A DNA stretch of 15,754 nt from an uncultured Eubacteriales bacterium (GCA_900555855.1 USML01000038.1:1-15754), one strand, 5' to 3'. Shown: positions 6,388 to 14,278, counted from the first letter of the stretch. A program made the numbers and translations. The notes: generated by a model not told the origin, from the sequence alone.

Positions 6388-7551
6388 TCAGTCCTGCTGC
6401 TCCTCCGGATCGCCGGCCGGCTCCATGACGATCTGGATGCCGTTGATCTGAACGCCGCCGGAGGCGGGGATCAGCAGATATTTCCGGCCCTGCAGCACCC
6501 GGGTCTCGATGAGATAGCTGTTTTCCGGCGCGACGGAGATCTTAACCTCCGGCGTACACACCTCAAATCTCCTGCTCTCTACGATGTTGCCCGGGTTCAG
6601 GCTGGCATCCTGTCCGTATTCCGTTTCGCATTGCTTCTGAAAAGCCTGCGCCTGCTCCTGAGAGACGCCGCTGCTGCGAAGAATATCGGCGGCCTCCTCC
6701 ACGGAAATGGCCGGCGGCTCCGGGTCGCGGCTCTCCTTATGGTCGTGGAGCAGGGTGAAGATCTGCTCATGCACCGCCTGCACCACCGCAAAGCTGCAGT
6801 CCTGCCGGAGGGTATCCTGCAGCGCCGTGTCAAAGATGCCCTTCTGCTCCGGGGCCGGCAGGGGCGGCTCCACATGGAACACCGCATCCACCACCTCCGG
6901 ATGGATCTCCGCGGCGCTTTTGCTGTAATACAGCGCGCCGTAAATGTTGGCGCAGCGGCCGTCGAAGGCGGGAAAGAGAAAGCCCAGCTCCGGCGGCGAT
7001 GCGATATGGCCGGTGGAGCAGCTGCGGAAGGCCTTTTCCTCGGTGCTGTAGCGCAGCTCCAGCTCCGGCGCCTTTACCGGGCAGATGGCGCAGACGATAT
7101 AGCGGAAGACCTGTTCAGAGCCGTCGGCCAGCTCCTCGCCGTCGCTGCCCCGACCGGGAACATCATAGGCGTCGGCGGCCAGCAGGATGAGATAATTGCG
7201 CTCGCCCATGTCCATGGTCTCGACGATCTTCCGGCAGAGAGCCTCCCGGGCCTCCTGATCCTTCAGCGCCGTCTGCCGCAGGGTCTGCAGGAGCCGGTGC
7301 TCCGGGCTGTCCATGACCTGCTGGGTGGAGAAGGTGATGGGGAGGAGATTTTTGTCCAGCGCGCCCGTAAGGGCCTTTTTCAGCAGCGAAAGATAGATCT
7401 CCTGCTCGTCCTGCTGCATCCGGCCCAGCGACGCGTCCACCCAGGAGATGATCTCCCGGCTGCTGTTGACATAACAGCCGTAAATATGACTGATGCCGCT
7501 CTTTTCCTGCCGGAAGCGGCGGCGAAGCTCCATGAGTTCCTTTTGATTCAT
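6388..7551 (-). CDS. DUF4317 family protein
   Basis: This 387-residue protein begins MNQKELMELRRRFRQEKSGI followed by a GCYVNSSREIIS segment, the hallmark opening of DUF4317, a family largely confined to Clostridia and without assigned biochemical function. Other family-like stretches are NYLILLAADAYDVP, CAICPVKAPELELRY, ELGFLFPAFDGRCANIYGALYY and PAISVEEAADILRSSGVS. There is no signal peptide or membrane segment, so it is cytoplasmic. The C-terminus is a short acidic tail. The ATG is preceded by AAAGGA 10-11 bases upstream. It stands alone, with its own promoter and a shared terminator, so nothing in the neighbourhood indicates a role. Confidence 0.85.
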   Translation of the reverse strand: MNQKELMELRRRFRQEKSGISHIYGCYVNSSREIISWVDASLGRMQQDEQEIYLSLLKKALTGALDKNLLPITFSTQQVMDSPEHRLLQTLRQTALKDQEAREALCRKIVETMDMGERNYLILLAADAYDVPGRGSDGEELADGSEQVFRYIVCAICPVKAPELELRYSTEEKAFRSCSTGHIASPPELGFLFPAFDGRCANIYGALYYSKSAAEIHPEVVDAVFHVEPPLPAPEQKGIFDTALQDTLRQDCSFAVVQAVHEQIFTLLHDHKESRDPEPPAISVEEAADILRSSGVSQEQAQAFQKQCETEYGQDASLNPGNIVESRRFEVCTPEVKISVAPENSYLIETRVLQGRKYLLIPASGGVQINGIQIVMEPAGDPEEQQD

Positions 7552-7587
7552 AGCAAAAACGGTCCTTTCTGTTTCGCTCAGACCTCA

Positions 7588-7616
7588 AGTTTACCACGGT
7601 TTTTGCCTGCTGGCAA
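7588..7616 (-). promoter_or_regulatory. Promoter for the DUF4317 gene
   Basis: On the - strand, TTGCCA (7616-7611), a 17-bp spacer and TAAACT (7593-7588) with an extended TGG just before the -10. The start would be near 7581, giving a 30-base leader. Confidence 0.6.
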
Positions 7617-7618
7617 GC

Positions 7619-7647
7619 AAAAACGGCGGCACAAAGCGTCCCGCCGC
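7619..7647 (-). terminator. Terminator of the Bce-type operon
   Basis: Read on the - strand, CGGCGG pairs with CCGCCG across an 11-base loop, followed directly by a U-run (A-run 7619-7624 on +). It lies just after the permease stop. The stem is short, so the call is moderate. Confidence 0.6.
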
Positions 7648-7666
7648 GAGGAAAAGCAAGGTTTAT

Positions 7667-9703
7667 TCAGTCCGGCCGCGCGCCGCTGACCAGCTTATAA
7701 TAGGCATTGGAGGTGATCCGGTAGACCAGCACATAGAACAGCGCGAAGACCGCAAAGCTGATGCAGGAGGTGGCGGCAAACAGCGGCGCATTGTTCAGGC
7801 CAAACAGCAGCAGGAGCTTGCGCACGATGGGGAAGGCGAAGGCCAGATGCATCCCCGCCCCCAGCAGCGGCAGGAAAAACACCGTCAGCAGCTGGGAATT
7901 AACGCTTTTGCGGATCTCTGCCCGGGTCATGCCCACCTTCTGCATGATATCAAAGCGGACATGATCTTCATAGCCCTCGGAGATCTGCTTGTAATAGATA
8001 ATAAGCACGGCGGCCAGCAGGAACACGGCGCTGAGCAGGATACCCAGGAAGAGCAGCGAGCCATAGCTGCTGTAAAAATCGCTTCGGTTGATGGCGCGGC
8101 ATTCCACGCCAAAGGAAACCCCCGTGTCGCACATCAGATCGGAGACCCGATCGTAGAGGGTCGCGTGAAGCGCCTCCTGTCCCGTGCTGTCCAGCCCGGT
8201 GTCAAAGCCAAAATCCCAGTGCAGGGAAAAGGCGCCGCATTTCATGGAATTCTGCAGGGCCGTGCGCAGCGGCTCCAGCTCCGGCACGATCAGGATGATG
8301 GAGGGAATGATGCTGGAGGCGGCGCTGCCGGGGACGGGAAAGTCAGAGAGGATCTCCTTCACCCGCAGCTGACCAAGCACCTCCACTGAGATCGTCCTGC
8401 CGGAATAGCCGGTGTGGAAGGGATAGAGCAGGAGCTCATCCTCGTCCAGCGTCTGGCGGCTGCCGGTGGCGGCGTTGTAATCGTGCAGCGGTATAAAATA
8501 CAGGCAGCACTCCTGGCCGGAGGAGCTGCTGAAGGACAGCGCATCCCCCTCCAGCCTGGCTTCGGTATAGAGATAGCGGTAGGTCAACACATTCTGCGGG
8601 ATCACGCCGTATTGCCCGGCGGCAGCCCAGACGGTCTCATGCACCTGGCTCAGAAGCGCTTCGTCCAGCGGCTGGAGCTCTGCCGGGTAAGGATCGCCCT
8701 CATAGGCGTGCCGGTAAGAATCCACGGAGGTCAGCAGCTCCCGGGGGTAGCGGCCCTGGATGGAAGCCTCCGCACCGGAATACAGGCAGGTGGTGGTGGA
8801 AATGGTCACCAGCGCCATGGTGCAGAGAATGCAGATGGAGGCCAGCCCCGCGCCGTTGCGCTTCATCCGGTAGGCCATGGAGGAAACAGAGACAAAATGC
8901 TCCGGCCGGTAATAGTAGCGCTTGGCTTTCTGCAAAACGCGGCACAGCAGAACGGAGCCTGCCACCATCAGCAGATAAGTGGCAAGGATCACCAGAATGA
9001 CGGCCACGAAGAACCAGCCCAGCGCGGCCACGGGATCCTGAATGGTCAGGGAGATATAATAAGCAAAGCCCAGCAGGACGACGCCCAGCAGGCCCAGTAC
9101 CCAGTTGGCCCGGGGCGGCTTTTCTCCCTGATGCTCGCTGCGCATCAGCGCCACAGCACTGGACAGCCGCACCTGCGTCAGGCTGTTGATCAGCAGTAGA
9201 ATGCTGATGACGCCGAAGGCCAGCGCCGTCATGACAACGGCCTCACCGGAGACAGACAGATTGAAATCCGTCTTGCCGCCCATCAGTCGTATCAGGCCCA
9301 GCTCCGCCAGCTTGGAAAAGGCAAAGCCCAGCACAAGACCTCCCGCCAGCGACAGCGCATAGTTGAGCAGCGTTTCCCAAAAGAGGATCACACCGATATT
9401 GCGCTTTCCCATGCCCAGCATATTGTAAAGGCCAAACTCCTTTTTCCGCCGGCGGATCAGGAAGGAATTGGTGTAAAACAGAAAGATGCAGGCAAACAGC
9501 GCCATGACCCAGCTGCCGAAATACAGCATGGAGGAGATGGTGCGGGAGCCGTTCATGGCCTGCACCGCCGGGCTTTTGGGCAAAAACAGGATGATATAGA
9601 GCATCATCACCATGCCCGCCTGGGTGAACAGATAGGGAAGATAGAGCTGCCGGTTTTTCCGGATGCCGTCGGCAGCAAGATGGGGATAAAAGCCGTGTTT
9701 CAT
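7667..9703 (-). CDS. Bce-type ABC transporter permease (FtsX/MacB family)
   Basis: This 678-residue integral membrane protein has ten predicted spans: about 22-42, 58-82, 105-128, 155-177, 201-221, 229-256, 285-308, 547-571, 604-630 and 641-665. A large extracytoplasmic domain lies between spans 7 and 8 (about 309-545), the diagnostic BceB topology. RRRKKEFGLYNMLGMGKRNI and a second VRFDIMQKVGMTRAEIRKS are the FtsX-type coupling segments. In known systems this domain recognises cell-wall-active peptide antibiotics such as bacitracin or lantibiotics and signals to the kinase. Its start ATG overlaps the ATPase stop as ATGA, so translation is coupled. The external domain is the fastest-evolving part, so the ligand cannot be read from sequence. 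Family and partnership with the ATPase, kinase and regulator upstream are well supported. Confidence 0.93.
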   Translation of the reverse strand: MKHGFYPHLAADGIRKNRQLYLPYLFTQAGMVMMLYIILFLPKSPAVQAMNGSRTISSMLYFGSWVMALFACIFLFYTNSFLIRRRKKEFGLYNMLGMGKRNIGVILFWETLLNYALSLAGGLVLGFAFSKLAELGLIRLMGGKTDFNLSVSGEAVVMTALAFGVISILLLINSLTQVRLSSAVALMRSEHQGEKPPRANWVLGLLGVVLLGFAYYISLTIQDPVAALGWFFVAVILVILATYLLMVAGSVLLCRVLQKAKRYYYRPEHFVSVSSMAYRMKRNGAGLASICILCTMALVTISTTTCLYSGAEASIQGRYPRELLTSVDSYRHAYEGDPYPAELQPLDEALLSQVHETVWAAAGQYGVIPQNVLTYRYLYTEARLEGDALSFSSSSGQECCLYFIPLHDYNAATGSRQTLDEDELLLYPFHTGYSGRTISVEVLGQLRVKEILSDFPVPGSAASSIIPSIILIVPELEPLRTALQNSMKCGAFSLHWDFGFDTGLDSTGQEALHATLYDRVSDLMCDTGVSFGVECRAINRSDFYSSYGSLLFLGILLSAVFLLAAVLIIYYKQISEGYEDHVRFDIMQKVGMTRAEIRKSVNSQLLTVFFLPLLGAGMHLAFAFPIVRKLLLLFGLNNAPLFAATSCISFAVFALFYVLVYRITSNAYYKLVSGARPD

Positions 9704-10464
9704 TTCTGCTCACCGCCTGTGGCCAGCAGCGTCAGCGTGCTGGAGATCTTGGAATAGAGCTGCTCGTCGGTGTCCTCGCCCCGGTAGAGCTGGTGGAACA
9801 CCTCGCCGTCCCGGATGAAAAGCACCCGGTTGGCATGGCTGGCGGCCTTGACGGAATGGGTCACCATCAAAATGGTCTGGCCCTGGCGGTTGATCTCGCC
9901 GAACAGCCGCAGCAGCTCGTCGGTGGAACGGGAATCCAGCGCGCCGGTAGGCTCGTCGGCCAGCAGCAGCTCCGGCTGGGTGATGATGGCCCGGGCCACG
10001 GCGGCCCGCTGCTTCTGTCCGCCGGAGACCTCATAAGGATATTTCTTCAGCAGCGGCCGCAGGCCCAGCTGATCGGCCACGGGAAGGATGCGCTGCCGCA
10101 TCTCCGTATAGGGCCGCCCCGCCAGCACCAGCGGCAGGTAGATATTGTCCTCGATGGAGAAGGTGTCCAGCAGGTTGAACTCCTGGAACACAAAGCCCAG
10201 GTGGTCCCGCCGAAAGGCGGCAAGCTCCGCCTCCTTGATGTGGGCAAGCTCCCGGCCGTTGAGCAGGACGGCGCCGCCGGTGGGCTTGTCCAGCGCCGCC
10301 AGAATGTTCAGAAGCGTGGTCTTGCCGGAGCCGGATTCGCCCATGATGGCCACATATTCGCCCTGCTCCACAGTAAAGCTGACATTTTTCAGCGCTTCCA
10401 CGGAATTGCCGCCGAAGCGGGTGGAATAGACCTTCCGCAGGCCCTTGACTTCCAGAATACTCAT
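9700..10464 (-). CDS. Bce-type ABC transporter ATP-binding protein
   Basis: This 254-residue ATPase has all motifs intact: Walker A GESGSGKTT (42-50), Q-loop Gln94 in FVFQEFNLL, signature VSGGQKQR (146-153), Walker B LLLADEPTGALD (166-177) and switch His203 in MVTHS. It is of the MacB/LolD/BceA class that pairs with FtsX-type permeases. Start ATG 10464 (MSILEVKGL) is chosen over in-frame ATGs 12 and 8 codons upstream because family members begin here and GGAGG precedes it, although the 12-base spacing is long. Its stop overlaps the permease start by four bases. A 116-base gap separates it from the kinase gene and holds a BceR-type operator, so it probably has an inducible promoter of its own. 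Confidence 0.95.
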   Translation of the reverse strand: MSILEVKGLRKVYSTRFGGNSVEALKNVSFTVEQGEYVAIMGESGSGKTTLLNILAALDKPTGGAVLLNGRELAHIKEAELAAFRRDHLGFVFQEFNLLDTFSIEDNIYLPLVLAGRPYTEMRQRILPVADQLGLRPLLKKYPYEVSGGQKQRAAVARAIITQPELLLADEPTGALDSRSTDELLRLFGEINRQGQTILMVTHSVKAASHANRVLFIRDGEVFHQLYRGEDTDEQLYSKISSTLTLLATGGEQK

Positions 10465-10500
10465 ATCGGGATAGATCCTCCGTTTCATGTTTCTGCCCAT

Positions 10501-10575
10501 AGAATAGCAGACCCGGGAGATGCTTCGCCATCGAATCGGCTTACATTTCCCGGGAAAAGCTTACAGTTTTGTAAG
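10501..10575 (-). promoter_or_regulatory. BceR-type operator and promoter for the ABC genes
   Basis: A perfect palindrome CTTACA-AAAC-TGTAAG (read on -) spans 10575-10560 and matches TNACA-N4-TGTAA, the operator known for BceR-like regulators. A further TGTAAG half-site follows 20 bp on (10545-10540), with a 12-bp palindrome TTTCCCGGGAAA between (10546-10557). Downstream, TGCTATTCT gives an extended -10 (10506-10501) with a poor -35 (GGCGAA, 17-bp spacer), as expected for an activator-dependent promoter. The operator would lie at about -66 to -81. Confidence 0.7.
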
Positions 10576-10580
10576 ACGGA

Positions 10581-11567
10581 TCATTCCGGCCGGCCGGAAT
10601 ACTGAGTCAGATCCAGATAGATCGCCGTGCCCTCGCCGGGGCGGGAGGCGGCGGAGATGCCGATCCCAAGCCGGGTGCAGATCTTTTTGCAGAGGTAGAG
10701 CCCCAGTCCGCTGGCCTTTTTGTCGCTGCGGCCGTGGCCGCCGGTATAGCCCTTTTCAAAGATCCGGGGCAGATCCTCCGGCGCAACGCCCATGCCGGTA
10801 TCCTGAATGCAAAGCACCGCCGGCCCGGAGAGCCAGATGCGGACGCCGCCCTCCCGGGTGTATTTCAGGGCGTTGGAAAGCACCTGCTCCAAAACGAAGG
10901 CCAGCCATTTTTCGTCGGTGGTCAGTTGAAAATGCGTGGGCTGATAATCCAGCCGCAGCTTCCGCCCGATGAACTCCGGCGCATATTTCCGAACGGCGCC
11001 CCGGAGGATCTGGTCCAGATCGCAGGGACGGAACACATAATCGGTGGAGACGGCGTCCAGCCGCAGATAGACCATGGCCATCTCCACATACTGCTCGATG
11101 GAAAACAGCTGGGAGGACAGCCGGCGGGACAGCGGGGAATCCTCATTTTCCAGCGTCAGGCGCATGGAGGCGATGGGCGTTTTGATCTGGTGGGTCCAGA
11201 GGGTAAAATAATCCAGCGCGTCCTGAAGATGCTCCTCCGCTGCGTTTTCCGCCTGCAGCAGGGCCTGCTGCAGGGCCTCGATCACCGCCAGCAGATCCTG
11301 CTCCGTCAGCCCGGCGGCGTCCGGCAGGGGCGGAAGCGTTTTTGGGAACCTTGCCGCCCGCTCCAGCAGCCGGTGGGTCTCCGCCGTCCGGGAATAATCC
11401 AGCCCCAGATACAGCGCCAGCAGCAGCAGGCAAAGCCCCGCCGGATAGAGCACGGCCTGGACGGGCAGCTGATAAAGCAGGAGCGACCCGGTGAACAGCG
11501 CGCACAGCGTCAAAAACAGCCCGATCAGCGGCAGCCGGCCCCGCAGATAGCGCAAAAACAGCTCCAT
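10581..11567 (-). CDS. Intramembrane-sensing histidine kinase (BceS-type)
   Basis: This is a 328-residue kinase. Two closely spaced N-terminal membrane segments (about 11-31 and 35-56) have almost no loop between them, the layout of intramembrane-sensing kinases that take their signal from a partner ABC transporter. The H-box is FTLWTHQIKTPIASM with His126, the HQIKTP form typical of BceS/GraS rather than HDLRTP. The N-box is LEQVLSNALKYT (Asn232), G1 is DTGMG (256-260), and G2 is ASGLGLYLCKKI. The start lies 6 bases after the regulator stop, with GGTGGAG inside the end of that gene as ribosome site. It likely phosphorylates the regulator at 11574-12245 in response to the BceAB-type transporter encoded downstream. 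Confidence 0.95.
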   Translation of the reverse strand: MELFLRYLRGRLPLIGLFLTLCALFTGSLLLYQLPVQAVLYPAGLCLLLLALYLGLDYSRTAETHRLLERAARFPKTLPPLPDAAGLTEQDLLAVIEALQQALLQAENAAEEHLQDALDYFTLWTHQIKTPIASMRLTLENEDSPLSRRLSSQLFSIEQYVEMAMVYLRLDAVSTDYVFRPCDLDQILRGAVRKYAPEFIGRKLRLDYQPTHFQLTTDEKWLAFVLEQVLSNALKYTREGGVRIWLSGPAVLCIQDTGMGVAPEDLPRIFEKGYTGGHGRSDKKASGLGLYLCKKICTRLGIGISAASRPGEGTAIYLDLTQYSGRPE

Positions 11568-11573
11568 AAGCGC

Positions 11574-12245
11574 TCACTCCACCTGATAGCCCACGCCCAC
11601 CCGGGTGGTGATAAACCCGGTGAGCCCGGCGGCGTCCAGCTTTTTCCGCAGACGGTTCACATTCACCGTCAGGGTGTTTTCGTCCACGAAGCTGTCCGTC
11701 TCCCAGAGCCGCTGCATGAGCCTTTCCCGGCTCACCACCTTGCCCCGGCTTTCCATCAGGCAGAGCAGGATCCGGTATTCGTTGCGGGTGAGGGCGATCC
11801 GTTCCCCCTGAAAGGTCAGGGTCTGGTCGCCGGTGTTCAAAAGCGCGCCCCGATGCTCCAGCACCGGCGCCGCAGCAGAAAAATCATAGGTGCGCCGCAG
11901 AAGTGCCTGAAGCTTTGCCATCAGGACCCGCTGGTCAAAGGGCTTCGCGATAAAATCATCCGCCCCCAGATTCACCGCCATGACGATGCTCATATTATCC
12001 CCGGAGGAGGAGAGGAAAAGGATGGGCACCCGGGAAAGCTTCCGGAGCTCGCCGCACCAGTAATAGCCGTTGAAAAAGGGCAGAGAGATATCCAGCAGCA
12101 CCAGATGGGGCTGACACGCCCGAAACTCCCCCAGGATATCCTGAAAATTCCGGGCCACAAAGGCTTCCAGCCCCCAGTTTTCCATCAGCTGCCGCAGCCC
12201 TTCGGCAATACCGGGGTCGTCCTCCACGATAAGGATCCGGTACAT
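11574..12245 (-). CDS. OmpR-family response regulator (BceR-type)
   Basis: This 223-residue regulator has a receiver domain with acidic pair EDD (8-10), phosphoacceptor Asp52 in LVLLDISLPFFNGYYWC and Lys101 in IAKPFD. The FNGYYWC wording after the Asp is characteristic of the BceR/GraR group. The C-terminal winged helix (about 130-222) has LTRNEYRILLCLM and NTLTVNVNRLRKKLD. Start ATG 12245 is chosen over an in-frame ATG 17 codons upstream because GGAGGG lies 6-7 bases before it, homologues begin MYRILIVEDD, and the upstream codons fall on the promoter. It is first in the operon and is expected to bind the TTACA-N4-TGTAA site before the ABC genes and perhaps its own promoter. Confidence 0.95.
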   Translation of the reverse strand: MYRILIVEDDPGIAEGLRQLMENWGLEAFVARNFQDILGEFRACQPHLVLLDISLPFFNGYYWCGELRKLSRVPILFLSSSGDNMSIVMAVNLGADDFIAKPFDQRVLMAKLQALLRRTYDFSAAAPVLEHRGALLNTGDQTLTFQGERIALTRNEYRILLCLMESRGKVVSRERLMQRLWETDSFVDENTLTVNVNRLRKKLDAAGLTGFITTRVGVGYQVE

Positions 12246-12273
12246 AACATCCCTCCGTAAACAGTATGGCCTG

Positions 12274-12303
12274 ATTATATCACGGCCTGCCCGCAAAAAG
12301 CAA
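12274..12303 (-). promoter_or_regulatory. Promoter for the Bce-type regulator-kinase operon
   Basis: On the - strand, TTGCTT (12303-12298), an 18-bp spacer and a perfect TATAAT (12279-12274) with extended TGA before it. The start would be near 12267, giving a leader of about 20 bases with a good ribosome site. Confidence 0.7.
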
Positions 12304-12309
12304 TGAAGC

Positions 12310-12341
12310 GCGCTTTAAGATGTCCTTCAGAGCGCCTTAAA
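12310..12341 (-). repeat. Pair of 10-bp direct repeats upstream of the regulator promoter
   Basis: On the - strand TTTAAGGCGC (12341-12332) and CTTAAAGCGC (12319-12310) share TTAA-R-GCGC and are 22 bp apart start to start, two helical turns. They end 6 bp upstream of the -35, the classical position for an activator. A 10-bp palindrome AAGCGCGCTT (12306-12315) overlaps the inner copy. Confidence 0.45.
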
Positions 12342-12356
12342 ACCCGCCGGATCCGC

Positions 12357-12384
12357 AAAAAATCTCCGCCCGCAGGGGGCGGAG
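12357..12384 (-). terminator. Terminator of the DUF4364-DUF3048 operon
   Basis: On the - strand an 8-bp stem CTCCGCCC / GGGCGGAG with a 5-base loop is followed by A and a run of six U (A-run 12357-12362 on +). It lies about 20 bases after the lipoprotein stop. Confidence 0.85.
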
Positions 12385-12404
12385 AAAAGCGCAGAAGCCA
12401 AAGC

Positions 12405-13580
12405 TCACTCAATAACGATCTCCCCGGTTTTGGGGATGACGGAGAGGAAGCTCTGCCCGCGGGCGACGATGAGCTCCTCGCCGTTCTGGTCATAATATTT
12501 GATCTCGCTGTTGTATGCTTCCTTGCTCCAGGTGATGGGGACATAGGTCCCGCCGTGGAAATAATAGCCCTCGCCGGTGCCGGTGGTCTGGATCTCGATC
12601 AGATGCAGGGCGTTGTTGGGCACATCGGCGGTCTCCATCCGCAGGACGAAGACATTTTCCGTGGCGATCTGGGTGTCCTGCTTGCCGTCCATCTGGGGCT
12701 CGCCATATTCAAAGCGCAGATATTTGCCGCTTTCGGGGTCATATTCGAACCAGGGCTTGTGGCGGGAGCTGTAGGTGATGGTGATCTTGCTGGCCGGCTC
12801 GCCGTTCACGGCGCTGTTTTCCGAAAGGCGGTCGCTGTAGCGGAAGGCGGAGGGATGCGCCGTCTGGTTCAGATCATAGCCCTTTTTCTCCAGAATTTTC
12901 ATGGCGTCTGCCAGCCGGTCGCCGGTGGTGACCACGGAATGCTCCAGACCCATGGTGGCCTTCCGGTCCGGATCCCGGTAGAAGGTATCGTTCCAGGTGC
13001 CCTTGATGCCGTCGATATGCACCAGATCCGTGCGGGTCTTGATGGCGTCGTAGGCGGGGACGCTGCCGCCGAAGTGGATATATACCGCGCCGTAGCTCTG
13101 GGCGATGTCCATGTAATAGGGCCGGGCGGAGCGGACGCTGGCCAGATATTCGATCTTGGAATAATCCTGGAAGATCGCCAGCAGGCGGGTGATGCGGCCC
13201 TCCGCCAGCATTTCATAGATGATATCGGCCTGAGAGATGCCCCACTGGGGCAGGGCCTTGATCATATTGTTGATCATGACGGCGATGGGCCGCCGCTCCA
13301 GCGCCTCGTCAGAGATGCCGTCGCAAAGGCCGGTCAGGGGATTCACATTGCCCTCCGGAACGAAAAGATCCGGGTCTGCGATGGGCTCCTCCGGGGTCTC
13401 CGGGGCTTCCGGCGTCTCCGGCGCAGGATCCGGCTCCGCAGGCTCTGCGGGAGCGTTGGGATCGTCGGTGATGATGGGGTCGGAAGGCTCGTCCTGCGTG
13501 CCGCAGGAAGCCAGCAGGGTCAGGGCGGTGCAAAGCGCCAGCATCAGACAGATCAGCCGGAGCAGCTTGGAATCATGCAT
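12405..13580 (-). CDS. DUF3048 family lipoprotein (YerB-like)
   Basis: This 391-residue protein has a lipoprotein signal peptide: MHDSKLLRL, a hydrophobic core (8-22) and lipobox LASC with lipidated Cys26. An acidic Pro/Glu-rich spacer (about 29-72) follows, then the DUF3048 domain (about 75-385) with NPLTGL, RRPIAVMINN, ALPQWGISQADIIYEMLAEG, RLLAIF and SVRSARPYY as family signatures. It is therefore anchored outside the membrane. Bacillus YerB has this fold; its function is not established. The ATG has AGGAGG 9 bases upstream and lies 27 bases after the DUF4364 stop, so the two are cotranscribed. The Pro-rich spacer probably holds the domain away from the membrane within the wall. Confidence 0.9.
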   Translation of the reverse strand: MHDSKLLRLICLMLALCTALTLLASCGTQDEPSDPIITDDPNAPAEPAEPDPAPETPEAPETPEEPIADPDLFVPEGNVNPLTGLCDGISDEALERRPIAVMINNMIKALPQWGISQADIIYEMLAEGRITRLLAIFQDYSKIEYLASVRSARPYYMDIAQSYGAVYIHFGGSVPAYDAIKTRTDLVHIDGIKGTWNDTFYRDPDRKATMGLEHSVVTTGDRLADAMKILEKKGYDLNQTAHPSAFRYSDRLSENSAVNGEPASKITITYSSRHKPWFEYDPESGKYLRFEYGEPQMDGKQDTQIATENVFVLRMETADVPNNALHLIEIQTTGTGEGYYFHGGTYVPITWSKEAYNSEIKYYDQNGEELIVARGQSFLSVIPKTGEIVIE

Positions 13581-13607
13581 GGTCGGTTTCCTCCTGTTGT
13601 TTCTTGA

Positions 13608-14162
13608 TCATTCCACCTGGGGGGCCGCGCCGGAGAGCAGCAGCAACAGGTCCTGATAGATGGGCTCCGCCCGGCGGCGGAACTGATCCTCCAGCACCCG
13701 GCACTGACGGAGCGTCATCACCAGCAGCTGGATCGCCATCTGTTCGCCGGAATCGTCCCGGATGCACAGGCGGACGGTATAGGTGCCGTCGGGGTTCTGC
13801 GTATGAGAGGTCTGGATGGAGGAATCCCGCCGGACCTTGGCGATGACCCGCAGGGCCGCGGCCTCCGCCCGGTCGCGGATGCTTCGGGGAAGCTCCCGCG
13901 CCAGAATGTCGATGATCTTCCCGCCCTCCGGCGTGATGAAATAGCGCGGCTCGCCGCTTTCCTCGGTGCAGGCCACCTGCCGCCCGCCCTGAAGGCGCAG
14001 AAGGGCGGAGCGGAATTCAAAATAGCTGAAGCCGTCGTCGATCATCACCACATCCATCAGGTCGCTTTCGGAGATGGCCATTGGGAAGTGGTTCAGGGCG
14101 AACAGGATCAGATACATCACATCTTTTTCCTCCCGGATATAGCCGGGGCCGGGATAGCTCAT
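13608..14162 (-). CDS. DUF4364 family winged-helix protein
   Basis: This 184-residue cytoplasmic protein matches DUF4364. The N-terminal half (about 12-95) reads as a winged helix (VMYLILFALNHFPMAISESDLMDVV ... YFEFRSALLRLQ ... RYFITPEGGKIIDIL), and the C-terminal half is alpha/beta (about 105-184). The family is restricted to Firmicutes, mostly Clostridia, and is presumed to be DNA-binding from its fold; its regulon is unknown. The start ATG has AGGAGG about 8 bases upstream. It heads a two-gene operon with the DUF3048 lipoprotein and is divergent from the RsiV-like gene, sharing a 124-base control region with it. Confidence 0.85.
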   Translation of the reverse strand: MSYPGPGYIREEKDVMYLILFALNHFPMAISESDLMDVVMIDDGFSYFEFRSALLRLQGGRQVACTEESGEPRYFITPEGGKIIDILARELPRSIRDRAEAAALRVIAKVRRDSSIQTSHTQNPDGTYTVRLCIRDDSGEQMAIQLLVMTLRQCRVLEDQFRRRAEPIYQDLLLLLSGAAPQVE

Positions 14163-14190
14163 AGGGAAATCCTCCTGTCAGAATAAAACC

Positions 14191-14219
14191 ATTTTATCAC
14201 AGCTTTTCCAAAAAAACAA
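14191..14219 (-). promoter_or_regulatory. Promoter for the DUF4364-DUF3048 operon
   Basis: On the - strand, TTGTTT (14219-14214), a 17-bp spacer and TAAAAT (14196-14191) with extended TGA. The start would be near 14184, about 22 bases before the ATG. Confidence 0.65.
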
Positions 14220-14233
14220 TAAAGTTTGGAAAA
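14204..14233. repeat. Inverted repeat over the divergent promoter region
   Basis: TTTTCCAAA (14204-14212) and TTTGGAAAA (14225-14233) form perfect 9-bp arms around a 12-base centre. They cover the -35 element of the DUF4364 promoter. No T-run follows, so a terminator is unlikely and an operator is more plausible. Confidence 0.45.
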
Positions 14234-14244
14234 CAGGCAAGCAT

Positions 14245-14278
14245 CTCCCTGCCGCCGCATAAAAATTCTGCAGGGAGG
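14245..14278 (+). promoter_or_regulatory. Hairpin that would mask the ribosome binding site
   Basis: CTCCCTGC (14245-14252) is perfectly complementary to GCAGGGAG (14270-14277), leaving a 17-base A/T-rich loop. The right arm contains the GGGAGG Shine-Dalgarno of the gene starting at 14287. If the transcript starts upstream of 14245, translation could be controlled by this fold. No convincing promoter was found, so the transcript start is unknown. Confidence 0.4.

Noticed and set aside
10546..10557. TTTCCCGGGAAA palindrome considered as a separate operator.
   Set aside because: Only one copy was seen and it sits between BceR-type half-sites, so no independent role can be argued.
10540..10575. 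Palindromic region after the kinase gene considered as a terminator.
   Set aside because: No U-run follows the repeats on the - strand; an operator fits better.
10734..12260. A 508-codon open frame on the + strand opposite the Bce-type kinase and regulator.
   Set aside because: It is antisense to two canonical two-component genes and its Gln/Pro/His-rich translation has no domain.
12303..13607. A 434-codon open frame on the + strand opposite the DUF3048 gene.
   Set aside because: It is a compositional shadow of a clear lipoprotein gene and starts within the promoter/operator region of another operon.
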